Below the pieces are notes generated by a model, which did not search any database, was not told the origin of the DNA, and saw only the letters and a program-made list of their open reading frames with translations. The position numbers and the translations under genes were made by a program. A stretch of 64,000 nt of DNA from an uncultured Bacteroidales bacterium (GTDB lineage Bacteria; Bacteroidota; Bacteroidia; Bacteroidales; UBA932). Shown piece by piece: positions 25,071 through 34,268 of the stretch; positions within the stretch are counted from its first letter, which is position 1; each line of letters begins with the position of its first letter. Location of the stretch: contig CAMVMG010000005.1 of the NCBI GenBank assembly GCA_947168525.1, positions 41,939 through 105,938 on the forward strand, given 5' to 3'.

Positions 25071-27389
25071 ATGACAGACACACTGAGAAAGAAAATAGTC
25101 AAATGGTTCTGGATCCTGCTGATCACGCCCATCGTGGCGCTGCTGCTCCTGCTGTGCATCGTCTGGGCCTTCGCAGACATCCCTTCCATCGAAGAGCTGG
25201 AAAACCCGGATTCCAAGCTGGCCACCCAGGTCATCGCGGAAGAGGGGGAGATCATTACCACTTATCATATAGAGAACCGGGTGTTCGTGGGCTATGAAGA
25301 GCTGGCGCCGTCCCTGGTGCAGGCGGCGGTGGCCACGGAAGACAAACGCTTCTACAAGCACTCCGGCGTAGATATCCAGTCGCTGGCCCGCGTGCTGTTC
25401 AAGACCCTCCTGTCCCGGGATTCCTCCCAGGGCGGCGGCTCCACCATCACCCAGCAACTGGCCAAGACCCTGTATCCCCGCGGGGAGCATGTGGGCAAGG
25501 TCAAGATGATCTGGATCAAACTCAAGGAATGGATTACCGCCATCAAGCTGGAGCGCAACTACACCAAGGAAGAAATCGTGGACATGTACTTGAATGCCAT
25601 CTTCTTCGGCTCCAACTCCTACGGCATCTCGTCGGCCGCCAACCAGTTCTTCGGCAAACACCCTTCAGAGCTCAGGCCGGAAGAAAGCGCCGTGCTGGTG
25701 GGCATGGTGAACAAGCCCACGCGCTATAACCCGGCACTGAATCCGGACAACGCCCTCAAGCGCCGGAACCTGGTGCTCAGCCGCATGGCAGACATGCATT
25801 ACCTCACCCGTGAAGAGTGCGACTCCCTCCAGACGCTTCCCATCACCCTGCATACCCGCACCGGAGACCGTACCACCGGGGTGGGTCCGTACTTCCGGGA
25901 CATGCTCCGCCGCACCATGAACGCCGAGAATCCCAAGCGCTCGTCCTACGCCACGGCAGAGGATTATAAAGTAGATTCCCTCCTCTGGGCCGACGACCCG
26001 CTGTACGGCTGGCTCAACAAAAACACCAAGTCGGACGGTTCCCGGTACGACCTGGACCGGGACGGGCTCCGTATCTACACCACCATCAATTACAAGATGC
26101 AGCGCTACGCGGAGGAAGCCATCGCGGAACACCTGGGGAAAGACCTCCAGCGGGCTTTCTTCCGGGAGCTGAGAAACCGCAAGAACGCCCCCTTCACGGC
26201 CGACACGGACAAGAAAGTCATCGAAACCACCCTCAAGCAGGCTCGTCGCTGGAGCGACCGCACCCGCATGATGAAAGCCTCCGGCCACACGGACGCAGAG
26301 ATAGAGAAGAGCTTCTCCGAGCCCGTGCAGATGCGCGTGTTCACCTGGGACGCCCCCGGATACAGGGACACCCTCATGACCCCGGACGACTCCATCCGCT
26401 ACTACAAATCCTTCTTCCGTGCCGCCTTCATGGCCATTGAGCCCGGAACCGGCCATGTAAAAGCCTACGTGGGTGGCCCGGACTACCGCTATTTCAAGTA
26501 CGACAACGTCCGGCAGGGCCGCCGCCAGGTGGGCTCCACCGTCAAACCCTTCATCTATACCCTTGCCATGGAATCCGGCATGACCCCCTGTGATCCCGTG
26601 CGCAATTCCCCGGTGGTGATCGTCGTCAACGGAGACCAGACCTGGACCCCGACCGACACCCATGCCGATGGAACCATGGTAGACCTCACCTGGGGCCTCG
26701 CCCACAGTTCCAACTCCGTGGCAGCCTACCTGATGCAGCAGCTGGGCCCCGTGTCCATGGTGGACATGATGCGGAAGATGGGTATCGGCGGTTTCATAGA
26801 CCCCGTGGTCTCCCTCTGCGTGGGCGCGGCAGACCTTTCCGTCTTCGACATGGTAACCGCCTACAATACATTTCCTTCCGGTGGCGTCTATACCAATCCG
26901 CTCTTTGTCACCCGGATCGAAGACAGCGAAGGCAACATCCTGGGCTCCTTCTCGGACCGCAAGCATGAGGTGCTTTCGCTCCGGGCCACCGGAGAAATGG
27001 TGCAGATGATGCGCGCCGTGGTAGACGGGGGTACGGGCAACCGTCTGCGCTTCCGCTACGGCCTCAAGGGAGAGATAGCGGGTAAAACCGGCACCACCAA
27101 CGACAACTCCGACGGATGGTTCATCGGCTATACTCCTTCCATCACCGCCGGCGTATGGGTGGGCGCGGAAGACCGCTACGTGCACTTTACCAACAACTCC
27201 CTGGGGCAGGGCGCCAATATGGCCCTCCCCATCTGGGGCCTGTGGATGCAGAAAGTCTTGAAGGACGGAACCCTGGGAATATCGGCCTCGGAGGTGTTCC
27301 CGGCCTGGTCCAAGGAACCGTTCTGCACTCCGCTCTCGGAGGGATCGTCCCCGGAAGAAACAGATCTTGAAAACTATTACTTCGAATAA
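25071..27389 (+). CDS. Bifunctional penicillin-binding protein 1A
   Basis: A 772-residue class A PBP with one N-terminal membrane helix. The glycosyltransferase (GT51) domain carries ATEDKRFYKHSGVD and GGSTITQQLAKTLY; the transpeptidase domain has the serine in GSTVKPF, SNS in HSSNSVA and KTGT in AGKTGTTND. It polymerises and crosslinks peptidoglycan at the inner membrane. Followed after one base by ddl, a peptidoglycan precursor enzyme. Confidence 0.94.
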   Translation: MTDTLRKKIVKWFWILLITPIVALLLLLCIVWAFADIPSIEELENPDSKLATQVIAEEGEIITTYHIENRVFVGYEELAPSLVQAAVATEDKRFYKHSGVDIQSLARVLFKTLLSRDSSQGGGSTITQQLAKTLYPRGEHVGKVKMIWIKLKEWITAIKLERNYTKEEIVDMYLNAIFFGSNSYGISSAANQFFGKHPSELRPEESAVLVGMVNKPTRYNPALNPDNALKRRNLVLSRMADMHYLTREECDSLQTLPITLHTRTGDRTTGVGPYFRDMLRRTMNAENPKRSSYATAEDYKVDSLLWADDPLYGWLNKNTKSDGSRYDLDRDGLRIYTTINYKMQRYAEEAIAEHLGKDLQRAFFRELRNRKNAPFTADTDKKVIETTLKQARRWSDRTRMMKASGHTDAEIEKSFSEPVQMRVFTWDAPGYRDTLMTPDDSIRYYKSFFRAAFMAIEPGTGHVKAYVGGPDYRYFKYDNVRQGRRQVGSTVKPFIYTLAMESGMTPCDPVRNSPVVIVVNGDQTWTPTDTHADGTMVDLTWGLAHSSNSVAAYLMQQLGPVSMVDMMRKMGIGGFIDPVVSLCVGAADLSVFDMVTAYNTFPSGGVYTNPLFVTRIEDSEGNILGSFSDRKHEVLSLRATGEMVQMMRAVVDGGTGNRLRFRYGLKGEIAGKTGTTNDNSDGWFIGYTPSITAGVWVGAEDRYVHFTNNSLGQGANMALPIWGLWMQKVLKDGTLGISASEVFPAWSKEPFCTPLSEGSSPEETDLENYYFE

Positions 27390-27390
27390 A

Positions 27391-28413
27391 ATGTCCAAGT
27401 ATCAGTCTATTGCCGTCATTTATGGCAGTGACTCCTCCGAGTGGGAGGTCTCCTGCCGCAGCGGAGAGTTCACCGCCTCCCGTATCGACGAGTTCAAATA
27501 CGACGTCTATGAGATTTTCGCCCGCTTCGGAGAGTGGAAGCTGGTGGCCATGCGTAAGGCTAATTCCATGCGGATGCCCTTCCCGGAGGGTGCGCAGCCG
27601 GAGGTTGACAAAACCGACTTCTCTGTGATGGTGCTGGGGGAAAAGGTCAAGTTCGACTTTGCCTATATCATGCAGCACGGCGCCCCGGGAGAGACCGGCC
27701 TGCTGCAGGGCTATCTGGAAATGCTGGGTGTGCCGCACTCCAGCTGCAGCGCCTTTGTCACCACGGTCGCCTTCGACAAGTACTCCTGCAAGAGTTATCT
27801 CCGCACGGCCGATTTCGTGAAGCTGGCGCCGGATGCCTTCGTGCGCCTGGGAGACAACCTGGACGAGTTTTGCGAAAAGGCCGTCGCCCGCCTGGGCCTG
27901 CCGCTGTTCGTGAAGCCCACCAACGGAGGGTCCAGCTTTGGCATCACCAAGGTGGAGAAGGCAGAGGACCTGCCGGGGGCCATCCGCTATGCCTTCAAGG
28001 AGGGTGACACCGTCATTGTTGAGGCTGCCATCACCTGTGAGCACGAACTTACCTGCGCCGTGTACTTCGACGGAAAGGAGGTCAAGGCCCTGCCGGTGAT
28101 CGAGATTGTCCCGCACAGCGGCGGCTGGTTCGACTACGAAGCCAAATACAACGGGCTCAGCAGCGAGATCTGCCCGGCGCCCATCCCGGACGCGCTCACG
28201 GCCCAGGTACAGGACATCTCCTGCCGCATCTATAAGCATCTGGGCTGCAAGGGCCTCATCCGTATCGACTACATCGCGGCGCCGGACGGCATCTATTTCC
28301 TGGAAATCAACATCATTCCAGGCATGACCAATGCCTCCCTGGTACCCAAGATGGTGCGTGCCGCCGGCATGGATTTCACCGCCTTCCTCACGCAAATCAT
28401 AGAGAACTCGTAG
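27391..28413 (+). CDS. ddl: D-alanine--D-alanine ligase
   Basis: A 340-residue ATP-grasp enzyme forming D-Ala-D-Ala for peptidoglycan. Signatures: IMQHGAPGETGLLQGYLEML, the ATP-grasp lysine region PLFVKPTNGGSSFGITKV, and RIDYIAAPDGIYFLEINIIP with the metal-binding E-I-N, then GMTNASLVPKM. The frame opens at 27367 inside the PBP1A gene, but ATG 27391 just after the PBP1A stop gives the normal N-terminus. Confidence 0.94.
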   Translation: MSKYQSIAVIYGSDSSEWEVSCRSGEFTASRIDEFKYDVYEIFARFGEWKLVAMRKANSMRMPFPEGAQPEVDKTDFSVMVLGEKVKFDFAYIMQHGAPGETGLLQGYLEMLGVPHSSCSAFVTTVAFDKYSCKSYLRTADFVKLAPDAFVRLGDNLDEFCEKAVARLGLPLFVKPTNGGSSFGITKVEKAEDLPGAIRYAFKEGDTVIVEAAITCEHELTCAVYFDGKEVKALPVIEIVPHSGGWFDYEAKYNGLSSEICPAPIPDALTAQVQDISCRIYKHLGCKGLIRIDYIAAPDGIYFLEINIIPGMTNASLVPKMVRAAGMDFTAFLTQIIENS

Positions 28414-28414
28414 G

Positions 28415-29317
28415 ATGCTGCTGGTGGATTTTATTAAGCAGGGCGTCGCTGCCCTGGAAAACCTGTATCCCACCGCAGAGGCCAGGAACATTGTCCTGAT
28501 GCTGTGCGAGGAACTCATCGGCACCAAAAGCTATACGCACATCGTGGAGCCACAGTTCGAGATCGACAAAAAGTCGGTCCAGCCGTTGGCCGAGGCCATG
28601 GTGCGACTGCAGGCCGGGGAGCCCATCCAGTATGTCATCGGCAAAACCGAATTCTGCGGCTACAGTTTCCATGTGAACAAGGATGTGCTTATCCCGCGCC
28701 CGGAGACAGAACTGCTGGTGCGGGAAGCCATCAAGATTGCCGGGCGCGTCAAGCGGATGCGCATCCCTTACGGAAAGTCTGCGGAACCGGTGCGGGTGCT
28801 GGACCTGTGCACGGGATCCGGCAACATCGCCTGGTCACTGGCGCTGGCCGTGCCCGGTGCCCGCGTGGTGGGGGTGGATATCTCCGAGGCTGCTCTTTCG
28901 GTGGCCCGGAACCAGAACTTCTCTGCCCTGCTCAAGTCGGAGGGCGCCCTGGCACCCACTTTTGTGGCGGCCGATATTCTGGACACGGAGCAGGAATTCA
29001 ACTACGGCGAGTTCGACCTTGTCCTGTCCAATCCGCCCTATATCATGGAAAAGGAAAAGCCCGTTCTCCGGCGGAATGTGTTGGATTACGAGCCCGCAGG
29101 CGCCCTCTTTGTGCCGGACGAGGACCCGCTCCTCTATTACCGGGCCGTAGCCCGCTGGTCAGAGCGCTTCCTTTCTCCGGAAGGCAAAGGCCTCACTGAA
29201 ATCAACGAAGTTCTGGGCAAGGAAACCGAGGCCCTTTTCCGGGAATGCGGCTATTCCCAGACAGACCTGGTAAAGGACTTCTACGACAAGAACCGCTTTG
29301 TGTTTTACATGCGGTAA
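28415..29317 (+). CDS. prmC: Release factor glutamine methyltransferase PrmC
   Basis: A 300-residue SAM-dependent enzyme that methylates the GGQ glutamine of release factors. It has the SAM loop VLDLCTGSGNIAW and the catalytic NPPY in LVLSNPPYIMEKEKP; PRPETELLV precedes them. A slightly long segment (GRVKRMRIPYGKSAEPV) sits before the SAM loop. It starts one base after the ddl stop. A divergent copy of its last ~30 codons lies at 33086-33180, see findings. Confidence 0.93.
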   Translation: MLLVDFIKQGVAALENLYPTAEARNIVLMLCEELIGTKSYTHIVEPQFEIDKKSVQPLAEAMVRLQAGEPIQYVIGKTEFCGYSFHVNKDVLIPRPETELLVREAIKIAGRVKRMRIPYGKSAEPVRVLDLCTGSGNIAWSLALAVPGARVVGVDISEAALSVARNQNFSALLKSEGALAPTFVAADILDTEQEFNYGEFDLVLSNPPYIMEKEKPVLRRNVLDYEPAGALFVPDEDPLLYYRAVARWSERFLSPEGKGLTEINEVLGKETEALFRECGYSQTDLVKDFYDKNRFVFYMR

Positions 29318-29457
29318 ACGTCTCCGGGATGTCTTATACTGGACTCAGGTGAGGCTAGGGGTCCAACTGCCTGGCAGGGTAACGTCAAAAAGGGGCTATT
29401 TTGAGGATAGTGGTATTGGCAACAGGCAGGGTATCAACGCTAGTTGCCGGAGAGTTC

Positions 29458-29588
29458 TTCATATAGCGGTTGATGCGCTCGATGAGGTTGTTGTCTCTGG
29501 AGAAGTCGCCGCCCGTGGCAATGGCCTCGATGCTATCTCACTCGTTCAGGAAGTAGTTCCCCATCATCTGGGACCTTGGCGGATACTT
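29458..29588 (-). pseudogene. IS66-type transposase C-terminal remnant
   Basis: Read on the minus strand this gives KYPPRSQMMGNYFLNE, a stop, then DSIEAIATGGDFSRDNNLIE and RINRYMK. The FLNEW-D-x-IEAI ... DNN-x-IER pattern is the conserved end of IS66-type transposases; here the expected Trp codon is TGA and the sequence after NRY is lost. No terminal repeats are recognisable. Confidence 0.6.
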
Positions 29589-29618
29589 GTCCTTCTGCGT
29601 CTAAACCTTCAGCAATGC

Positions 29619-29981
29619 TCAACCGCCCAACTTGAAGATGTCCTCGGCTCTGCACCTCCTGGCCTCGTCTACGACACGGTATGCAAACTCTTCGAAGATT
29701 CGATAGTCGCGGTTCGCGTTCGCCTTGGAAAGGTTGCTCCTGGTGGCGTACTTGCCAAAGCCAAGATGAAAGGCTTTTGATGCGTGTGCTTGCGTTGCAA
29801 GGACTACATCACGGAGGCTTTCACGGTTTGACAGCTGTCCAAACACCATGACGGCCAACTGATTCCAGCAGGGGAAGTCTTTGACATAGCGATTTCCATT
29901 GTATTTGTTTGATATTCTGAGGAATACATCCTTATCAATGAAATCTAAAAACGGTGAGAGCACGTATTTTCCGTTATGCAT
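29619..29981 (-). pseudogene. IS4-family (DUF4372) transposase N-terminal fragment
   Basis: Encodes 120 residues: LSPFLDFIDKDVFLRISNKY, KDFPCWNQLAVMVFGQLSNR, HLGFGKYATRSNLSKANANR and DYRIFEEFAYRVV. These are the DUF4372 N-terminal domain and its hinge; full enzymes run to ~380 residues and the DDE core is absent. A -7 box (TATCTTTG, minus, 30004-30011) still precedes it. Its truncated end abuts the IS66 remnant, so two dead elements are fused here. Confidence 0.75.
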
Positions 29982-30003
29982 GTGCCATTCTACGTTAGTC
30001 TGG

Positions 30004-30011
30004 CAAAGATA
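30004..30011 (-). promoter_or_regulatory. -7 box of the dead IS4-type element (TATCTTTG)
   Basis: Perfect consensus on the minus strand 22 bp before the transposase fragment. From here to 30227 the sequence is AT-rich with no gene. Confidence 0.4.
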
Positions 30012-30227
30012 ATTTCAAATCGGCGCGCTTCAAATACTGCTGTAATTACCTAACTTTCAATATTTTCAAAGAACTTTTATATATTTTTATTTGGGCACTA
30101 ATGAAATAATATATATATTGCAACGCCATTCCCCATGCAAGGAAGCCTTCGCTGCTCAGAGAATACAGCGACCACCCGTCTGGGCATCAAGACTTCTCGC
30201 AATTTGTTTTATTTAACCATTAGAGGA

Positions 30228-31535
30228 ATGAAACGAACTTCTGCTTTTGTAATTGTTACCTTTACGGCAACATTGCGTCTGTTTTTTAGTTGTTCAAGAA
30301 GTGATAATATTGAACAAGAATGTTTGTCAAACCCCAGCGAATCTGTTCTACGCACTTACGATCAGGCACTTTCATGCGCCGAAGAATTGTTGCTGGTTTT
30401 AGAATCTAAAATTCCCACTAAAAGCCGAGAGGGCAGGAGAATAGAGGCAGTATCTTGTATAACAACAGAATCTACCAAGTCGTCAAGTAACAAACGAGAT
30501 ACCCTTGCTTATGTTTTTAATTTTGAAAACAACGAAGGCTTTGCTATAATTGCAGCAAATAAGGTCCTGCCCCCTATGCTAGCGATAACAGAGAAGGGGC
30601 ATTATGAACCCGGAGAAATAACGGGCGTTGAGAATTTCGATTATTTTATGGAAACACTTCTTGGCAAGTTGTCGGCATTGGAATCACCTGAAGAACTTGG
30701 ACGGGGAGGGATTCTTGAGTATTATTATACGCATGACACTATAGGCTCAGAACTGGATCCGCTTATGACGAGCCTGTGGGGACAGGACGATATCTATGGC
30801 AGTTTTTGTCAGAACAGTTTGTCCGGATGTGCTCCTACTGCAATTGCGCAGGTAATGAATTATCATCAGCATCCTGCTTCTTTTGTCACTACCGTCGAGA
30901 TGGGAAATGCTTATGTTACATATCCCCTCGGAAGCAGTATTCCGTTAAATTGGGATTATGTTCAATCTCATATTATTACACACACCGCGTCGCAAGCCTG
31001 TTCAAATTATCACAATACAATCAGTGCCATGCTCAGAGAGATAGGAAGTAGGGTAAACACGTTTTACTATACCAACGGGAATGGTAGCCCATCAATTCAC
31101 AGTTTGATTCCCTCTGCGTTGTCTTCGTTTGGGTATGCTTCCCATAGCTTGGAGAGTGCGATTGGTTTGGTCGTGAAGAATTCGATAGTGGATTATGGAC
31201 CTGTTCTATTGTACGGTTTTCAGAACAATGACAGTCAAGGTCATGCTTGGGTGGCTGATGGTTACAAAGATTGGGACTATATTACCCGAAGATACGATTT
31301 TGATTACAATCTTAACGAATATGTTTTGACTAGTGAGACAATAGACATGGTTATGTCTCTTCACTTCAACTGGGGATGGAATGGTTTGTACAATGGTTAT
31401 TTCGCCTTCGATGTATATGATGTCAGTAATCCGGATTCCTACGACGATTCGGGGTTAATTCCGTCAATCATCGTAGACTTTTCTTCAGGAACAATGATGG
31501 TCCGTGATATTTACCCGATTAGTAATAATAATTAA
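30228..31535 (+). CDS. C10 (streptopain-like) cysteine protease lipoprotein
   Basis: A 435-residue protein with a lipobox (LFFSC, Cys22), a Spi-type propeptide (QALSCAEELL ... RDTLAYVFNFENNEGFAIIA) and a C10 catalytic domain: the nucleophile in SGCAPTAIAQVMNYHQ and the histidine in QGHAWVADGYK, then LHFNWGWNG. It should be made as an inactive zymogen and act at the cell surface or outside. The gene is clearly more AT-rich than its flanks. It lies 25 bp before a serpin gene, a natural inhibitor class for such proteases. Confidence 0.88.
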   Translation: MKRTSAFVIVTFTATLRLFFSCSRSDNIEQECLSNPSESVLRTYDQALSCAEELLLVLESKIPTKSREGRRIEAVSCITTESTKSSSNKRDTLAYVFNFENNEGFAIIAANKVLPPMLAITEKGHYEPGEITGVENFDYFMETLLGKLSALESPEELGRGGILEYYYTHDTIGSELDPLMTSLWGQDDIYGSFCQNSLSGCAPTAIAQVMNYHQHPASFVTTVEMGNAYVTYPLGSSIPLNWDYVQSHIITHTASQACSNYHNTISAMLREIGSRVNTFYYTNGNGSPSIHSLIPSALSSFGYASHSLESAIGLVVKNSIVDYGPVLLYGFQNNDSQGHAWVADGYKDWDYITRRYDFDYNLNEYVLTSETIDMVMSLHFNWGWNGLYNGYFAFDVYDVSNPDSYDDSGLIPSIIVDFSSGTMMVRDIYPISNNN

Positions 31536-31560
31536 TTAAACGCTTAATCTTAATTGCCAT

Positions 31561-32838
31561 ATGAAAACGTTTTGGAAATACTTTTCTTCGTGTGCGGCAG
31601 TTTCAATGTTAATGCTTTCGTCCTGTACCAATAAGGACAAGCCGATTCCGGAGACCCCCGAGGGGCCGACAACCCCGGAAGAGGTTATAAAATTACCGGA
31701 ATTGACCAAGGCTGAAGAAGTCCTTAGTGCCCAGGCGAACAAATTGGGTTTTGCCGCTTTCTCTGCCATCTCCAGGCAGGAGGAGAACACGGGCAAAGAC
31801 CTGTTTTATTCCCCGCTCAGCCTGGGAATGAACCTTTCCATGGTTGCCTTGGGCGCTCATGGAGACACCCGTAGCCAAATACTGGAGGTTTTGGGGTTTG
31901 AAGAGGCTTCCATTTCAGGAGTAAACGAGTATTACCAGAAATTGAGCACCATCCTTTCCGGCGTGGACCCTGCTGTTATTGTTGAGAATGCAAACTCCAT
32001 ATGGGTACAGGAAAACTTCCCAGTAAAGGCCGCTTTTCAAGAAGGGTTAAGCACCTACTATTCTGCCGATACCCGTGTGGTCAATTTCAAAACTGCGGCA
32101 GCCAAGAAGGCTATTGAAGAATGGTGTAGTGAAAAGACACATGGACGTATAGATAAGATAGATGAGTTGTCGCCCGAAACCGTTGTTGCCCTGGCCAATG
32201 CGTTATATTTCAAGGGCGCATGGGGCGTAGAGTTTGGTAAAAAATTGGAGGAGAATACGTTCACCCATTCGAACAACAAGTCAACGACGGAATCTTTCTT
32301 CAAAGGTGGCGTTATGGTGGGTTATCAAAAAACAGAGAAACTCACTGCGATATCCATTCCTTTTTCGACCATTATTTCACCCACCTTCAATTTCATTGTG
32401 TTTCTCCCGGAGCAGGTCTGCACCGGCAAGGAAATAGGTTCGCTCTTGGAAGAGGAAGGGCAGCTGCTAATAGACGCGTTGAACTCCAATGATCCTTGGC
32501 TGGTTCGGGTTTCCATGCCCAAGTTTACTGTCCAACAGAGCCTACATCTTGGAACGGTTTTGACCAGTCTGGGGGTAAGGAATGCTTTTGACAAAGAGTT
32601 GAGCGACTTTACCGGCATATCCGAGAATAAGCCATTGTGGATTGACGACATTGCTCAGTATACCTGGCTGTCGGTTGATGAAACAGGCTGCGAAGCCGCT
32701 GCTGTGACCCTTGAGAGGCTACTCGGAGCCAATTTAGAAGCCCCTGAACCTCCTACTTTTATCGCCGACCGTCCTTTTGCCTTTGCCATTCAGGAGAAAA
32801 CTACCGGCGCTCTGCTCTTTATGGGTGTTAAGCAGTAG
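31561..32838 (+). CDS. Serpin-family protease inhibitor lipoprotein
   Basis: A 425-residue serpin with a lipobox (LMLSSC) and a Pro-rich linker. Serpin hallmarks: FYSPLSLGMNLSMVALGAHG, ALANALYFKGAWGVEF, VSMPKFTVQQSLHLGTVL and the end DRPFAFAIQEKTTGALLFMG. The reactive-loop hinge DETGCEAAAVT has the small residues needed for loop insertion, so it should be inhibitory. The scissile bond is probably within LERLLGANLE (inference). Co-oriented with and directly after the C10 protease: a protease-inhibitor pair. Confidence 0.9.
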   Translation: MKTFWKYFSSCAAVSMLMLSSCTNKDKPIPETPEGPTTPEEVIKLPELTKAEEVLSAQANKLGFAAFSAISRQEENTGKDLFYSPLSLGMNLSMVALGAHGDTRSQILEVLGFEEASISGVNEYYQKLSTILSGVDPAVIVENANSIWVQENFPVKAAFQEGLSTYYSADTRVVNFKTAAAKKAIEEWCSEKTHGRIDKIDELSPETVVALANALYFKGAWGVEFGKKLEENTFTHSNNKSTTESFFKGGVMVGYQKTEKLTAISIPFSTIISPTFNFIVFLPEQVCTGKEIGSLLEEEGQLLIDALNSNDPWLVRVSMPKFTVQQSLHLGTVLTSLGVRNAFDKELSDFTGISENKPLWIDDIAQYTWLSVDETGCEAAAVTLERLLGANLEAPEPPTFIADRPFAFAIQEKTTGALLFMGVKQ

Positions 32839-32899
32839 TAACGTTAATGAAACAGATTCCCGCCGTCAACACCTATAGTCAGTTCTGGTCGTTTCATGG

Positions 32900-33085
32900 C
32901 TAACTCACCGTCATCTCACATTCTGCACAGTGGAAATCCAGGCGGATGCGCTTTCCTCCGTTCACCAGGTACAAAGGCTCCGCTTTCTGGGCCTTTCCCT
33001 GTTTGGGACACAGGCCCAGTTCATGGCGGACACAGTACTTGCTGCGCATGAGTTCCGCACCGTCCCGGTGGGTGAGTTCATTTTC
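32900..33085 (-). pseudogene. Second, divergent 3' tail of a U32 peptidase gene
   Basis: Encodes ELTHRDGAELMRSKYCVRHE, LGLCPKQGKAQKAEPLYLVN and GGKRIRLDFHCAECEMTV, then a stop. It matches the end of the full U32 gene at 34269-36086 in the same orientation with several substitutions, so it is a diverged homologue rather than a recent copy. The match is lost around 33085, where a prmC-like tail begins on the other strand. Confidence 0.85.
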
Positions 33086-33180
33086 GAAGGCGTCGCTGAT
33101 GTTCCGGGAATGTGGATATTTCAAGAAATACTTGGTGAAGGACTTTTTCCGACAAGAACCACTTTGTGTTCTTTATACGG
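33086..33180 (+). pseudogene. Second, divergent 3' tail of prmC
   Basis: The plus strand reads ASLMFRECGYFKKYLVKDF and, after a one-base shift, DKNHFVFFIR, matching the PrmC end ALFRECGYSQTDLVKDF ... DKNRFVFYMR at 29238-29317. It is a truncated, frameshifted fragment placed back to back with the U32 tail. Confidence 0.8.
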
Positions 33181-33262
33181 TTGTGCTTTTATCTCGATAA
33201 TCGAAAAAACATTGACCATAGGAACTGAGTATCAAAAATACTCTTTGATTTTAAATAAATGT

Positions 33263-33270
33263 TATATTTG
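33263..33270 (+). promoter_or_regulatory. -7 promoter box (TATATTTG)
   Basis: Perfect consensus with TTTG at 33244-33247 upstream (15-bp gap, shorter than usual), 25 bp before the small lipoprotein start. Confidence 0.5.
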
Positions 33271-33295
33271 CAATCGGTGTAAGGGTATTAAGTTT

Positions 33296-33559
33296 ATGAG
33301 GTTAATTAATCCTTTATTGATAGTATCTTTTATTTGTTTATCTTGCGCAAAAGTCGCCGAGATAGACAATTCTAATATTAATCGGAATAATTCAGATTAT
33401 TATGTGGAGCAAGCCATTAATGCTTATCGTTCATTTTTCCCTGAAACAAAAAGTCAAGATAGGGATGTAGAAAAGATTACTTATATAATAGAAAATCAAG
33501 ATACTCTCGCTGTTAATATTCTTGTTACACATATTAAACCAATAGAAAATGAAACATAA
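33296..33559 (+). CDS. Small lipoprotein resembling a stand-alone C10 propeptide (Spi-like)
   Basis: An 87-residue AT-rich gene. A lipobox (ICLSC, Cys17) is followed by EQAINAYRSFF, DRDVEKITYIIENQDTLAVN. The order A-x-x-x-A...R-x-V-x-x-I...DTLA parallels the propeptide of the C10 protease at 30228 (QALSCAEELL, RRIEAVSCI, RDTLAYV). It could be a free Spi-type inhibitor or a protease gene truncated after half its propeptide. The stop overlaps the next gene by 11 bp. Confidence 0.5.
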   Translation: MRLINPLLIVSFICLSCAKVAEIDNSNINRNNSDYYVEQAINAYRSFFPETKSQDRDVEKITYIIENQDTLAVNILVTHIKPIENET

Positions 33560-34232
33560 CCATATTATTTCTTCTTCATTTTTGTTTGTTTTATTGCTGT
33601 TCTCCTGTACTGTGAATCCTGTTTCCAAGGGAATAGAAACAAAGGACGAGATAGAGGATAATAGCGTTGATCTGCCCGTTTCTGAAGAGTTTTCGATTTT
33701 TGGCCGATGGCATGTTTCTCCTAGAGGATTATACATTGAGAATGGTGAAGAAGTGATAAATTATCTGCCTCCAGGTGCCACTTCGCCTATTATGCAAGTT
33801 CATTATTATGAAATAATGGATGACTCTGCCGTACAACATTTTATCAGTGTATCTCCAATCTCTGAAGAAGATTCGAATAATGTCTTTAAGGGAGATGATA
33901 GGGTACTGTCTTGGAAGAAAGGGACTACTGAGGTGACGACAGATTTATTTACGGGATCGAAGACGATTTGTTCAATCTATCGATTAGAAAAGAATTCATT
34001 CGTTCTTCGTTGCGCAGAGGCCACCACGCCTTCATATGATGTTGTCATGGTCTTCTCCCGAGTAGAAGATGACGATTGGGAAGAGGATATTCTATCCCGA
34101 GCGATGCTACCGGGAACTCCAGCCTATGAAAGCAAGATAAGTGAGTATAACGACTTTGTTAAGAATGTATTGGGACATACGGATCAGTCGGGGCATCCCA
34201 TCTCCTTCTCGCTGGAGCAGTCTTTGTGGTAG
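33549..34232 (+). CDS. Lipoprotein of unknown function in an AT-rich cassette
   Basis: A 227-residue protein with lipobox LLFSC (Cys20) and a beta-rich mature part (FSIFGRWHVSPRGLYIENGE, DVVMVFSRVEDDDW). No known motif. The GRWHVS opening recalls small lipocalin-like secreted domains, but I cannot support that. It is coupled to the preceding small lipoprotein and ends 36 bp before the U32 stop. Confidence 0.7.
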   Translation: MKHNHIISSSFLFVLLLFSCTVNPVSKGIETKDEIEDNSVDLPVSEEFSIFGRWHVSPRGLYIENGEEVINYLPPGATSPIMQVHYYEIMDDSAVQHFISVSPISEEDSNNVFKGDDRVLSWKKGTTEVTTDLFTGSKTICSIYRLEKNSFVLRCAEATTPSYDVVMVFSRVEDDDWEEDILSRAMLPGTPAYESKISEYNDFVKNVLGHTDQSGHPISFSLEQSLW

Positions 34233-34268
34233 TGGTGTTGTCTGCTTGCTGCGCCGGACAATCTGAAA

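Noticed and set aside
25665..27398. Open frame of 577 codons on the minus strand
   Set aside because: Antisense to PBP1A, which has all catalytic motifs; His/Val/Gly-rich nonsense composition.
27187..28527. Open frame of 446 codons on the minus strand
   Set aside because: Antisense to PBP1A and ddl.
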